Assembly (NCBI GenBank): GCA_013997645.1
Contig: PNKB01000007.1
Coordinates: forward strand, 1 to 63,960
DNA: 63,960 nt
Origin: Cyanobacteria bacterium PR.3.49
GTDB lineage: Bacteria > Cyanobacteriota > Vampirovibrionia > Obscuribacterales > Obscuribacteraceae
Direction of reading: 5' to 3'
Shown: in pieces, positions 7,745 through 17,100 of the stretch
Layout of the letters: each line of letters starts with the position of its first letter
How positions within the stretch are numbered: position 1 is the first letter of the stretch
Notes under the pieces: model-generated
The model's input: the letters and a program-made list of their open reading frames with translations, nothing else
The model's database searches: none
Told to the model about the DNA's origin: nothing
Position numbers and translations under genes: made by a program

Positions 7745-9219
7745 TTGATGAGCTCGCTGCCAACATCAGTAATATCACCGGCGCCGATCGTCAAAACCAG
7801 ATCGTTCGGCTCAAGAAAACCGGCAATCTGAGTGGGCAGGTCCGCAGTCTTACCGGCCAGATGTTTCACGTTGGCATGATTCATCTCGCTGACAAAACGC
7901 TGTGAGGTAATGCCTTCAATGGCACCGCCCCTGGCGACATAAATATCCGTTATCAAAACCAGATCAGCAGCCTGGAAAGATTTGAGAAATTCCTGCCAGA
8001 GATCGCGCAGGCGTCCGGGTTGATGGGGTTGGAAAACGGCTACGACTCTGGACGTCTTCGCCGTGCCGTTGCCGTTTTGAGCGAGCAAATACTGCTTTGC
8101 GGCCTGCAATGTTGCCACGACTTCGGTGGGATGATGCGCATAGTCATCGACAATCACTGTGCCATTTACTTCGCCTTTGATTTGAAATCTTCTGGCGACG
8201 CCGCCGAATGTTTCCATCGAACGCGCAGCCGTATCGAATGCAATTCCTAATTCCATGCCGGTAACGATGGCGGCCAGAGCATTTTGCTTGTTATGCTCGC
8301 CGGGAACTTTCAATGTCAACTGACCGAGCAATTCCGGACCCTTGTATACGCGCATGGCGAATCCGGGCAATGAATCGTATCTGTAAAGGGCTTCCGGTGC
8401 CAGATCCGAGCGTCCGTAAGTGACAGTGGGTTTGCTTATCCGCTGGAGCAAATGCCTGCATCCGGCGTCATCGAGACAGACAATGACCTTTTGAGAGCGG
8501 GCAGAGAATTCGAGCATTGCTTCTTCGATTTGGGCCATACCACCAGGATAATTCTCTAAGTGATCCGGTTCGATATTCGTTATGATTGCCACATGGGAAG
8601 CCAGTCGCGCGTGGGTGCCGTCTGATTCGTCTGCTTCTGCAACAAAATAGCCGCCTTTTCCGTAACGCGCATTGCTGCCTATGCGTTCGAAAATTCCGCC
8701 TACAACGACAGACGGATCCAAACCGCCGTCGATCAAGACTTGCGCCACCATTCCTGTTGTCGTGGTTTTGCCGTGCGTACCTGTTACGGCAACAGTTTTC
8801 GATTTGGCCGAAATTGCAGAAAGCATTTCAGAGCGGTGGTAGACCGGCAAGCTGCGAGCACGTGCCGACGCCAACTCCGGGTTTTCATTGACGATTGCTG
8901 TTGATATCACAAGGCAGCCTGCTGCAGCAACGTTTTCAGCTTGATGCCCGATGTAGATCTTGGCGCCCATGGCTTCCAGTTCCTGGGTGATTTCACCAGC
9001 TTGCTTATCCGAGCCGGAGACCGCCTTGCCTTCGTTTAGAAGCAAACGCGCCAAAGCCGACATGCCGATGCCGCCGATACCGATGAAGTGAACCGGTTCG
9101 GCGAGATTTTCAAGTTTCAAATCGGTATTGCGCAAGGCTGCCTGCTTAGTGCTTCTGGACTCAACAAAAGTGTTGTCTATTTCCAATGTATGTTCCAAAC
9201 CGCCAGGATGTGTGTTCAT
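7720..9219 (-). CDS. murC: UDP-N-acetylmuramate--L-alanine ligase
   Basis: MurC adds L-Ala to UDP-MurNAc, the first stem-peptide step. Motifs: Rossmann-like HFIGIGGIGMSALA starting at residue 44, P-loop VTGTHGKTTTTGMVA near 143-157, ADESDGTH, ITNIEPDHLENY, PGEHNKQNALAA, VDDYAHHPTEV and FQPHQPGRLR. The 499 residues include a 40-residue N-terminal extension before the first strand, and a later start is possible. AGGAG lies just before the annotated ATG. It is the first gene of the murC-murB-hydrolase-murF-ddl operon. No murG, murD, ftsW, ftsA or ftsZ is nearby, so the classical division cluster is split. Confidence 0.95.
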   Translation of the reverse strand: MNTHPGGLEHTLEIDNTFVESRSTKQAALRNTDLKLENLAEPVHFIGIGGIGMSALARLLLNEGKAVSGSDKQAGEITQELEAMGAKIYIGHQAENVAAAGCLVISTAIVNENPELASARARSLPVYHRSEMLSAISAKSKTVAVTGTHGKTTTTGMVAQVLIDGGLDPSVVVGGIFERIGSNARYGKGGYFVAEADESDGTHARLASHVAIITNIEPDHLENYPGGMAQIEEAMLEFSARSQKVIVCLDDAGCRHLLQRISKPTVTYGRSDLAPEALYRYDSLPGFAMRVYKGPELLGQLTLKVPGEHNKQNALAAIVTGMELGIAFDTAARSMETFGGVARRFQIKGEVNGTVIVDDYAHHPTEVVATLQAAKQYLLAQNGNGTAKTSRVVAVFQPHQPGRLRDLWQEFLKSFQAADLVLITDIYVARGGAIEGITSQRFVSEMNHANVKHLAGKTADLPTQIAGFLEPNDLVLTIGAGDITDVGSELIKCLKKSQG

Positions 9220-9391
9220 AGACTCCTTTTACATATCGATTGGAAATGTATTGAATGACAAGAACCAAACTACGTCTCGATTTCAGAGGATTTCCGTTAT
9301 CAATATAGCGGGAAAAGCCGCTCCGCTCAATGATCTTTGCCGGGAAAGATCATTGGAAATTTGCTGGCCGTGCGGTTTTCAAGTATGTGCC

Positions 9392-9416
9392 AAAAAGCCG
9401 ACGCCGCGGCGCCGAC
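9392..9416 (-). terminator. Rho-independent terminator of rpsT
   Basis: On the minus strand GTCGGCGCC-GC-GGCGTCGGC forms a 9-bp stem (two G-U pairs) followed by TTTTT. It lies 27 bases past the rpsT stop. Confidence 0.8.
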
Positions 9417-9442
9417 TTATGATGATGTTGATTGTCTTGCGA

Positions 9443-9712
9443 CTACTTGGCTGAGAGCGCTTGAACTTTGGTGGCCAGACGAGATTTTCTTCTGGCGGCG
9501 GCGTTCTTGTGCAAAACTCCTTTTGCCACTGCTTTATCGATTACTTCGTAAGCTTGGCTGAGAGCTGCATTGGCATCTTTTGCGCTGGTCGATTTGACTG
9601 CATCGGCAACGTTGTTACGAACGGTGCGGACTGCGGATTTCCATGTTTTGTTGCGAACGCGATTGCGCTCGGCTACCAAAACACGTTTTTTTGCTGACTT
9701 GATATTAGGCAC
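9443..9712 (-). CDS. rpsT: 30S ribosomal protein S20
   Basis: This is an 89-residue, very basic protein with the S20 signature (MPNIKSAKKRVLVAERNR, then a Lys/Arg-rich helical bundle ending KNAAARRKSRLATKV). S20 binds 16S rRNA early in 30S assembly. It is a single-gene unit ending in its own terminator, upstream of murC on the same strand. Confidence 0.97.
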   Translation of the reverse strand: MPNIKSAKKRVLVAERNRVRNKTWKSAVRTVRNNVADAVKSTSAKDANAALSQAYEVIDKAVAKGVLHKNAAARRKSRLATKVQALSAK

Positions 9713-9829
9713 GGCTTAGAATCCTGACCTGTTGTACGTTTCGAAGGTTGGTATTCTAACACATGTCGATTGGATTGCGACCCCGCCAGACTTTTCGGCG
9801 AAAACCTTTGCTTACAAATTATGTTCAGC

Positions 9830-10306
9830 TTAGAAATTGTTGGGATCGATGGTCGGACCTTTGGGCTGAGGCGTAGATGGTCCGCTGCCCTGGGAGCCGC
9901 CCTTGTTCTTCACCGAATTTTCACCGGGAGGACCAGTCAGAGTCAAAATTCCAGCCATCAATTTGCCGTATCCGCCTTTGTCCGCCTGGCTTTGCGCCCA
10001 GTCGACAGCCGCTTGAGCTCCGTCTTTGCAGTATTGCTCAACGTTTGGACCGGCAAGAGTCGTGCGCAGAGCCTTGATGTTTTCGCCGCGTTCAGACTTG
10101 GCGTAATCATTGACTACCTGGTCGGCGGTCTTTAATTTATTGTCATTGATCTTGTTGACTTCTTTAGTCTGCTGAACGACGTCTTTTTTCGACTGCTTCT
10201 CTTTTTTCTCTTTGCTTTCGTAAGCTTCACGATGCATTTGAGCGGAGCCGTCGTTATTCTTGTCGCCACCGCCTTTTGGAACTTCTCTACCTACATCTCT
10301 GCTCAT
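9830..10306 (-). CDS. Hypothetical charged protein
   Basis: I do not recognise the family. The ATG at 10306 (MSRDVGREVPKGGG) is preferred over an upstream TTG because GGCAGG lies 7 bases before it. The 158-residue product is lysine/glutamate-rich in the first half (about residues 25-70, probably helical), has a middle part with a single Cys, and ends in a Gly/Ser/Pro tail (QGSGPSTPQPKGPTIDPNNF). There is no signal peptide or membrane helix. It is monocistronic, with 212 non-coding bases between it and the caspase-like gene upstream. Confidence 0.65.
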   Translation of the reverse strand: MSRDVGREVPKGGGDKNNDGSAQMHREAYESKEKKEKQSKKDVVQQTKEVNKINDNKLKTADQVVNDYAKSERGENIKALRTTLAGPNVEQYCKDGAQAAVDWAQSQADKGGYGKLMAGILTLTGPPGENSVKNKGGSQGSGPSTPQPKGPTIDPNNF

Positions 10307-10518
10307 AAAAGCACCTGCCCTCAATCTGCCATCGGGTGTCTGCTGCGCAATAAAACGGATAGTAACTGTCGCTTTGAAATTCGGGGGTCAAAGCAGACCT
10401 GATACCTCATTCTCATAATTACCCTGCCAATTGGTGGCAGTCAATGCGGTAATTACGTAGTTGGAGCAACTTCTCAAAAGAAATAATACATCAGTGCAGA
10501 TCGATCGTGTTTGCCCGG

Positions 10519-12045
10519 TTAATTGCTGCTGCTGGGCTTTACTTTCCAGTCGAATTTATAGCGAATCTGGATGAATTGGGGCGAACCTTTCGGTAATTTC
10601 GGCAGGGGAGAGGACGCTTTCAGTGCTGCGATTGCCGATTCGTCTACCGACTCGGTGCCGGAGCTTTCCACGACGGTCGGTTGTTCGATTGTGCCGTTGC
10701 GCATAATCGTAAATACAGTGACTACGCGTTTTTCCTGCATGCCTTTAGGCGGCGTCCACTTCGACTGAATCAGCTGTTTCATCTCTTTTACATAAGGTCC
10801 CATGTCGACATTTTGAGGATCGCCCTCGTCTTCGTCTTCATCGGCTTCTTTGGCAGGCTTAGCCGGCTGCTTGGCGGCAGGAGCTCCGGCTGAGGCAGGT
10901 TTTGTGTCGACAACCGTCTTGGCCGGCTTGGTTGCCGGCGCAGCACCCTGTGCGACAGTCAAATCAGCACCAGGAATATTTGCCGAGGCAATCAGGGTTC
11001 TTGAACGTGCCATTCGTCCAGGTGAGCCGGCGATGATGTCCGGTCTGTGCATGCCGAGCTGATCTACAGGGTGTCCGATGGCCACCGTTTTTTCAGGCGT
11101 CGAGCTCTTCAGCCGCACGCCCAGTGGAACTTCAGTAATGTCGGGACTGTCGGCGGCGGCAATGAAAAGCGGAGTCTGTTCTTTATTGTGGATGTTGCGC
11201 GCGTCTTTGCTTACGCTTTCCACGACATGCTCGGCGATTGCAGCCAGAGGCAAGGTGCCCATGCTGCTGTTCATGCCTTCAATTACGTACTGGGTAAATG
11301 CCGAGAGTGGACCCACAGCAGAGTTTTGCGATTGCTGAGCGCCAGCGGTGGCTGACAAAATGCTGATGCCGCTCTTGTGAGCGATTTTCTCTATATCTAA
11401 ACCGGCATTGCCGGTTTCACCGGACGGCACAGGCGACAAATCGAGAAGCGCGAGCACGCGTTTCGATTGCAGGCGTCTTTTAACATTGGCAAGCAATTCG
11501 CTCAGTGGAATGCCGTCTGCTTGGGCATTCTCCAGTCTTGTGTCGTTGGCAAAAAGAAGCGCGTCTTCTGCGCCATTGCTTGCAACATAGCGAGTGCAAA
11601 TGTAGATAACGACCAGATCTTCAGGTAATGCTTTTTTGCACAGCCATTCATCTGTGAGCGTTTTTTCGATGGCATCTTTCGAGGCTGCCGAATTGGCGAT
11701 GGCAAGAACGTGATCGGGTGCGAATCTGCCCACGCCGACGTTTTTGAAAACATCGATCAATGCGGTTGTGTTTTTAAAAGCAAACTTGAGCGGTGTCACC
11801 GCGTGATCTTGAAATTGACTGACGCCGATGAAAACCGCCCACTTATCTCTGATTTCTTTGGCGGCTCCGGCATTTTTTCTGTTGGCGTTGGTCACAGGTG
11901 CGGTGATCCTGTGTTGAGCAGCGCTGACCTTTTGCATGGCCGCGTTCTTCATGCGTGTAAGAGGATTTTCAGCCTGCGCTGATGGCATCCAGCCAGGCTG
12001 AACGAGGCAGATAACGGCTGAAAGTAAAATTGCGCCTCTTACCAT
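10519..12045 (-). CDS. Secreted caspase-fold (apparently inactive) protein with TonB-like C-terminal domain
   Basis: Residues 1-25 form a signal peptide ending SAQA. Residues about 68-240 look like a caspase p20-type domain (KWAVFIGVSQFQDHAVTPLKFA, DLVVIYICTRYVASNGAEDALLF, RVLALLDLSPVPSGETG). In active family members the second block reads YFSGHG and the third LDAC.SG. Here the His and Cys positions hold other residues, so proteolysis is unlikely. A Pro/Ala/Lys linker with an acidic run (DEDEDEGD) leads to a TonB-type domain (about 425-505: MKQLIQSKWTPPKG, VFTIMRNGTIEQPTVVESSG, AIAALKASSPLPKLP). The gene starts inside the end of the upstream DNA methyltransferase (7-base overlap). Fold assignment is by pattern, without a profile search. 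Confidence 0.75.
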   Translation of the reverse strand: MVRGAILLSAVICLVQPGWMPSAQAENPLTRMKNAAMQKVSAAQHRITAPVTNANRKNAGAAKEIRDKWAVFIGVSQFQDHAVTPLKFAFKNTTALIDVFKNVGVGRFAPDHVLAIANSAASKDAIEKTLTDEWLCKKALPEDLVVIYICTRYVASNGAEDALLFANDTRLENAQADGIPLSELLANVKRRLQSKRVLALLDLSPVPSGETGNAGLDIEKIAHKSGISILSATAGAQQSQNSAVGPLSAFTQYVIEGMNSSMGTLPLAAIAEHVVESVSKDARNIHNKEQTPLFIAAADSPDITEVPLGVRLKSSTPEKTVAIGHPVDQLGMHRPDIIAGSPGRMARSRTLIASANIPGADLTVAQGAAPATKPAKTVVDTKPASAGAPAAKQPAKPAKEADEDEDEGDPQNVDMGPYVKEMKQLIQSKWTPPKGMQEKRVVTVFTIMRNGTIEQPTVVESSGTESVDESAIAALKASSPLPKLPKGSPQFIQIRYKFDWKVKPSSSN

Positions 12046-14276
12046 GAATTTCCCTCGATAAACTCCTGTACTTCTTTAGATGACGGCAGCCGCTTGCCTG
12101 TTGCCGCACTCACCTGTTCGACACGGTCGACTAATTGAGGATCCAGTTCGTAAGCATCGTACACGAGCCTGTCAATAGACCTGTCGATGAAGAGTATCAG
12201 ATCGTCGGCTTTTTGTGCGGAATCGGGCGAAGATTTCAATGATGCGTTCAATAGTAGGTCAGCCAGAAGCCTGGTCAGGTGGGATATGCGAACTACAAGT
12301 TCGTCGCTCACATGTTTCAGAGGCAGAGCTTCAACCGCATCAATGTCGACTTGCGCAAGGGCGCGTCCTGTCTCTCTGGTTCGCAATCTGTAGATGTGTT
12401 TCCAGAGCGTCGAATTCATGAGAGCGCAAAGAGAGAGCATATCGAAACTATTTGTCTGCGTAGAATTGACGTGAGCAGCAGGAGAAAAGCTGTGCACGTT
12501 ATTCAAGTGATACAGCCCACCATCGTCATAGGCGCAAACCAGAGAATCGCCTGTTTGTCTGACCAAAATTTTGGGATTCTCAACAATCCTTTCGTTGAAA
12601 CCGCCTTTGAAGAGCAAATCCGGATTTACATTTATCCAATCGCCATCCCACGAAACTTGAAAGCGCCTCACCTGCGCACCGGATGTAATGCCGCGGCGCC
12701 AGAATTGGTTTTCCTGGCTTCGCCCGGTTATAGAGTTTCGCCCCGTCAAAGACCGTATTCCTGTATAACCGTTCAGTGCTGATTTCAATCTGGGCAACGC
12801 GTCGGTCAATCTCAGTAATTCATGATCTTCTTTGTTGAAGACCAGTCTGAAGGTGTCATTGGATTTGTCGTGAAGCTCCGAGATCGGCAAGCTGTAAGTC
12901 TTGCCCGCCTCTAAATCAATCGATGCATCCAAGGCAGAACCTCTTTCATCGATGAAAGTGGCGAGTTCAACAGGATAGTCGGATTCAGCATTGCTCTGTT
13001 TTTTATAGTGCGCCACGCACCATCTGCCCACCACAGCCTCCGGCATTATTTTGGCCGGCAATTCGCTCAGAGAAACGATGCGACAGCTGGAGAGCAAAAG
13101 GAGTCGCAATTTGCGGTAATAGCTGCCGGTCAGGAAGCCGTCCGGAACGAGAAGGACGATACTGCCGCCGGTGCGCGCATATCGAATTGCCACATCCTGG
13201 AATATCGAGTGATATCGAACTTTATATTCGGCCGCCTGTGGATAATTCGTCTTCAAAAACCGCGCAGATGTAGACAGCAGCGTTTTTTGATTGCGCGCGC
13301 CGAAGCTTACATAGGGCGGATTGGTGATGACCAGATCGAAAGTCGACTGCAACTCTTTTGGCAGCAGGCTGGCCGCCAGCAGAGAATCGGAAACGAGAAT
13401 GTGCCGCCTGAGTTTTTCTGAGAGTTGCTCGTAAAGCGACCGGCAATTTTCACCTTCATCAGAGCAAAGATGTCCGACCGCATCAGCGCAAGTGAACTTA
13501 ACGCACAGCCTTGCTAAGGCTGCCGCGCGAGGATCAAGCTCGCGTCCGTATATCGAATTGCAAGCCAGCGAATATAGAAGTTTTGCAGTTTGGCAGCGCT
13601 CGTCCTCGATTGCATTCCGTACATATAGAAGGAAACCGCAAAGAAAATTTCCTGTCCCTGAAGACGGATCGAGAAGCTTGAATTGAGATTTAGCCGGTTT
13701 AAGGCTTTTGATTAACTCGGCTAACTTTTCACGAAAAGCTATATCAAAACAGTATTTCACTACATGCGGTGGCGTATAAAACTGGCCGACAATGCGCCTT
13801 CTTTCTTTAGCCTGAATATCGAATCCGACTTTTCCGCCATTTTCCAAGGATATATCCAGACTTTGATTGGCTATCAGCTCGAATAGGGTTCCCAGGAGCT
13901 CCACACTGGGAGCCAGTCCGCAAGAGAGATGATCTCGAGTGATGGCTTCCAACTCTCTTTCCAACTCTTCGCTAACCGGTGAGGCAAACGGATATTCATT
14001 CGTCCTAACCACGTCAGATAGCAGGCTGTTATTTTCATGCCGATTTGTTTTTGACATAGCTGATCTGCATATATGCGAACCACAAGCGGTGGCAAGCCAG
14101 ATTGCTAAAGCGCGCAAAGCGTATTCATCGCAAAGTTCGGAAACCTCCGCCGCATCTGGTATATCGAGGTGAGCACCTCTTGTATCTAGTGCGTAACGGA
14201 CTGTTGCGCGAGCTACTGCAAGACGCAGTTGCATCAAAGCCTTTTTGCCTGAGGATGGTGCTTTCAGCCGATTCAT
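12039..14276 (-). CDS. N6-adenine DNA methyltransferase, Eco57I/TaqI type, no nuclease seen
   Basis: The protein transfers a methyl group from AdoMet to adenine N6 in DNA. Motif X is GQFYTPPHVVKYC (about residue 166), motif I LLDPSSGTGNFLCG, and the catalytic motif IV is ITNPPYVSFG, followed by VPDGFLTGSYYRKLR. The last 300 residues resemble a target-recognition domain (WRRGITSGAQVRRFQVSWDG, KILVRQTGD, ALMNSTLWKHIYR). At 745 residues it is shorter than type IIG enzymes, and no PD-(D/E)XK block is visible in the first 150 residues. No restriction gene is adjacent, so it looks like an orphan enzyme, or part of a two-gene unit with the caspase-like gene it overlaps. The ATG at 14276 is chosen over the TTG one codon upstream. 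Confidence 0.87.
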   Translation of the reverse strand: MNRLKAPSSGKKALMQLRLAVARATVRYALDTRGAHLDIPDAAEVSELCDEYALRALAIWLATACGSHICRSAMSKTNRHENNSLLSDVVRTNEYPFASPVSEELERELEAITRDHLSCGLAPSVELLGTLFELIANQSLDISLENGGKVGFDIQAKERRRIVGQFYTPPHVVKYCFDIAFREKLAELIKSLKPAKSQFKLLDPSSGTGNFLCGFLLYVRNAIEDERCQTAKLLYSLACNSIYGRELDPRAAALARLCVKFTCADAVGHLCSDEGENCRSLYEQLSEKLRRHILVSDSLLAASLLPKELQSTFDLVITNPPYVSFGARNQKTLLSTSARFLKTNYPQAAEYKVRYHSIFQDVAIRYARTGGSIVLLVPDGFLTGSYYRKLRLLLLSSCRIVSLSELPAKIMPEAVVGRWCVAHYKKQSNAESDYPVELATFIDERGSALDASIDLEAGKTYSLPISELHDKSNDTFRLVFNKEDHELLRLTDALPRLKSALNGYTGIRSLTGRNSITGRSQENQFWRRGITSGAQVRRFQVSWDGDWINVNPDLLFKGGFNERIVENPKILVRQTGDSLVCAYDDGGLYHLNNVHSFSPAAHVNSTQTNSFDMLSLCALMNSTLWKHIYRLRTRETGRALAQVDIDAVEALPLKHVSDELVVRISHLTRLLADLLLNASLKSSPDSAQKADDLILFIDRSIDRLVYDAYELDPQLVDRVEQVSAATGKRLPSSKEVQEFIEGNSW

Positions 14277-14442
14277 CAAATGTTGCGCAAAGAAATCGTG
14301 TAAAACATCAGCTGTTCAATGTTCTCGCACACTGGAAAAAATTACCACCGCTGATCTTTGTCTGAAAGCATGGACTGAGTGACGGGGAGAAGAATCAAGA
14401 TGAATTGCAAGTTGGTGCTCTTAAGGTCTGCAATTAAATTAT

Positions 14443-14454
14443 CTACAGCTGTAG
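14443..14454. promoter_or_regulatory. Perfect 12-base palindrome upstream of rsmI
   Basis: CTACAGCTGTAG lies in an AT-rich stretch between the divergent methyltransferase and rsmI genes. It could be an operator for either, or chance. Confidence 0.25.
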
Positions 14455-14529
14455 AAAAGTCTGTAAAAAGTCTCGGATGCCGGATACTGTGGATGTTTTA
14501 GAACCGACAGGCAGCGGGGGCGAAACCTC

Positions 14530-15411
14530 TTGGCAGGCATTCTATATATAGTTGCTACCCCGATCGGCAATTTGAGCGACCTGAGCGAACGAGTAAAGGA
14601 TGTGCTGAAAAGCGCCGATCTTTTATTAGTGGAAGACACTCGCGTCAGTGCCAAATTGCTCAATCACCTTGGGATAAAAAAACAGCTGGTGAGCTGTCAC
14701 GCCCACAATGAGCACGAACGCCTGGCCATGTTGAGCGAGGCGGCGGAAAAGGAACTTACTGTCGCCCTGCTTTCGGATGCCGGTACGCCTTTGATTTCAG
14801 ATCCAGGTGGAGAGCTGGTTTCCAAAGCCGTCGAGCTGGGCTTTACGGTCGTGCCTATTGCCGGACCAAGTGCGTTTCTATTGGCCCTGGTGGGCAGCGG
14901 TTTGCCTTGTGACCGCTTTTCTTTTGAAGGTTTTCTGCCTGACAAGCCTAAGGATGTGCGCGATGTCTTGATCAGCCTTGTGAAGGAAACCAGGACTCTT
15001 GTCTTTTATATCTCTCCTCATAAATTGGAGCGCACCCTTTCTGAGGCCTGCGCCCTGATGGGTACGCGAAAAGCTTGTCTGGCACGAGAATTGACCAAGA
15101 TGCACGAAGAATTTATCCGCGGCACATTGGAAGAGATCGCCGATAAGGTCCGTCAATCACAGACGCGCGGGGAATATGTTCTCGTTGTAGAAGGTGACCG
15201 CCGCTCGGATTCAGAAGATGGGGATGAAGATACACTCGCGGCAAAAGAATATGAAGAATATGTCCGCTTGCGCCTCGAGCAGGGTGATCGTCCGTCGGAT
15301 GTTGCGCAGGATGCAGCAAAATTGTTCAAACGAAAACGCTCAGATGTCTACAGGCTGGTTGTTGACTTCCAGAAAGAACGACAAAACCGGCTAGGCGAGT
15401 GCGATAATTGA
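14530..15411 (+). CDS. rsmI: 16S rRNA (cytidine1402-2'-O)-methyltransferase
   Basis: RsmI methylates the ribose of C1402 in the 16S decoding centre, using AdoMet. The 293 residues show the tetrapyrrole-methylase fold and RsmI motifs: LYIVATPIGNLSDLSERV at the N-terminus, LLVEDTRVSAKLL, SDAGTPLISDPGGELV, and AGPSAFLLALVGSGLP..RFSFEGFLP. The tail is charged. The start is a TTG, as no in-frame ATG precedes the conserved first strand. Confidence 0.95.
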   Translation: MAGILYIVATPIGNLSDLSERVKDVLKSADLLLVEDTRVSAKLLNHLGIKKQLVSCHAHNEHERLAMLSEAAEKELTVALLSDAGTPLISDPGGELVSKAVELGFTVVPIAGPSAFLLALVGSGLPCDRFSFEGFLPDKPKDVRDVLISLVKETRTLVFYISPHKLERTLSEACALMGTRKACLARELTKMHEEFIRGTLEEIADKVRQSQTRGEYVLVVEGDRRSDSEDGDEDTLAAKEYEEYVRLRLEQGDRPSDVAQDAAKLFKRKRSDVYRLVVDFQKERQNRLGECDN

Positions 15412-15481
15412 TGGGTGCCGTCTGAGCCCGAACTCTATCAGGCTGAAAACGAACGGAAACCCTGGCTTCGTAAAGTGTTTT

Positions 15482-16240
15482 GTGTTTCAAAAAGGTAAAG
15501 CTTACAAAGTAAAAGTTGAGGCTGCTCCCGGAGAAGTCGGCTTCGGGCGTGCAACTATTGTCGACAAAATCGGCGAGAAAATATTGGTTCAATTGAAAAC
15601 CAGTCGCGAAGCCAATAAAGTTCTGCCCAAGGGCACGCGAATGTGGTTCGTCAATGAATCGTCGGAAAATTCCTTCAACGGAATGTGGGCGACCAGTGTT
15701 CTTGGTGCTCAATTATTTTCAGGACGCACGGCCCTGATTTGCTCGGCACCGCGTCTGGAAGCTCTACTGCAAAGGCGCCGGACGCCCAGAGCTTCTCTGG
15801 ATGTGAATGCGACTATTCGTTTGGAAAATGAAGAGGCGGTTTTTCACCTTCGCACTCAAGATATTTCCAGCTCGGGTATTGCTTTCATTTCTCAAATGGA
15901 TTTGCCCGAAAAATTTGGCGTTGGTGAGTCCATTGTTGTCCAGGTCGAAACGAAATCCGGCAATATCGATGCCGTTTGTCGTGTGATTCGCACAGAAAGA
16001 AACTGGCTGGCCAACAAAACTGTAATGGGCGTCGAGATGACCGATATGGATGACGATTCATCCGAGCGCCTTATGAATCTGCTTTCCTTGCTTGGTCTGG
16101 AGAATAAACCCGAAGATGAAACGGCAAAACCGGCAAGCAAACTGTTTGGCTGGAAAGGCGAGCATCGCGGTGAAAGAGAAGACCGCAGCTTCATAAGAAA
16201 GACAGGAGAGATTACGCCTCCGGATGTGGAACCAAGTTAA
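15482..16240 (+). CDS. PilZ-domain protein (probable cyclic-di-GMP receptor)
   Basis: The 252-residue protein has a YcgR-like N-terminal beta domain (about 1-90), then a PilZ domain with both binding motifs intact: RRRTPR (98-103) and DISSSG (127-132), followed by VGVEMTDM-type strands. This predicts cyclic-di-GMP binding. The C-terminal 50 residues are charged. The GTG start is the best in-frame choice but has a weak ribosome site. The gene lies 4 bases before uppP and is probably co-transcribed with it. Confidence 0.87.
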   Translation: MFQKGKAYKVKVEAAPGEVGFGRATIVDKIGEKILVQLKTSREANKVLPKGTRMWFVNESSENSFNGMWATSVLGAQLFSGRTALICSAPRLEALLQRRRTPRASLDVNATIRLENEEAVFHLRTQDISSSGIAFISQMDLPEKFGVGESIVVQVETKSGNIDAVCRVIRTERNWLANKTVMGVEMTDMDDDSSERLMNLLSLLGLENKPEDETAKPASKLFGWKGEHRGEREDRSFIRKTGEITPPDVEPS

Positions 16241-16244
16241 CTAG

Positions 16245-17072
16245 ATGGAAACACTGCAAGCGATAGTCCTGGGAATAGTTCAAGGACTGACAGAATTCTT
16301 ACCGATAAGCAGCACGGCGCATTTGAGAGCCGTGCCTGCGCTTCTGGGCTGGGCAGATCCGGGCGTCGATTTTACGGCTGTTATCCAGCTTGGTTCTGTT
16401 CTTGCTCTTTTTACATATTTTAGAAAAGACATAGTCGAACTTTCCATTGCATCACTCAACGCTATAAAAAAGGGTGACCTGGCCAGCAAGGATGCCAGAA
16501 TCGCCGGTGCGATAGTGGTGGGCACAATTCCAGTATGTGTCATTGGACTGGCTCTCAAAGGAATTTTGGAAGAGAATAACGGCCCCCTGCGCAGTCTTTA
16601 CGTAATCGGAACTGCGTCAATCGTTATGGGTTTGCTACTGCTGGTGGCAGAGAAAGTGGCAAAACATACGCGATCAATTGACTCGATTGGCGTCAAGGAC
16701 GGTTTGATAATCGGTCTGGGGCAGGCTCTTGCGTTGATTCCCGGCTGTTCGCGCAGCGGTTCTACACTGACTGTTGCGATGCTGTCCAATCTCAAACGCG
16801 AAGACGCCGCACGATTTAGTTTCCTGCTTGGCATACCTGCCACCACATTGAGTGGTTTGTTTGAGCTCAAACATTTCGTCGAACGAGGAACCACCGAGTC
16901 AAGTGTCGTCGCTCTGGTAGTCGGCACTATCGTGTCTGCGGTCGTTAGTTATGCGGCAATTGCCTGGCTGCTCAGATACCTGAGCAATCACTCAACCTGG
17001 ATCTTCATCGTTTATCGCATCATATTTGGTGCGGCGCTAATTGGTTTAGCGTACGCAAATCTCATTCACTGA
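16245..17072 (+). CDS. uppP: Undecaprenyl-diphosphate phosphatase
   Basis: UppP (BacA) dephosphorylates undecaprenyl diphosphate to recycle the lipid carrier for peptidoglycan and other envelope polymers. The 275 residues are very hydrophobic with about eight helices. Conserved motifs are QGLTEFLPISSTAHL (14-28) and the phosphate-binding GCSRSGSTL (about 167-175). Confidence 0.96.
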   Translation: METLQAIVLGIVQGLTEFLPISSTAHLRAVPALLGWADPGVDFTAVIQLGSVLALFTYFRKDIVELSIASLNAIKKGDLASKDARIAGAIVVGTIPVCVIGLALKGILEENNGPLRSLYVIGTASIVMGLLLLVAEKVAKHTRSIDSIGVKDGLIIGLGQALALIPGCSRSGSTLTVAMLSNLKREDAARFSFLLGIPATTLSGLFELKHFVERGTTESSVVALVVGTIVSAVVSYAAIAWLLRYLSNHSTWIFIVYRIIFGAALIGLAYANLIH

Positions 17073-17100
17073 GACTGGGCGTTTCGAGAAAAGTGAAACT

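Noticed and set aside
10519..12045. Active metacaspase
   Set aside because: The His and Cys positions expected for activity hold other residues.
12039..14276. Type IIG restriction-modification enzyme
   Set aside because: No nuclease motif is visible in the N-terminal 150 residues and the protein is shorter than typical type IIG enzymes.
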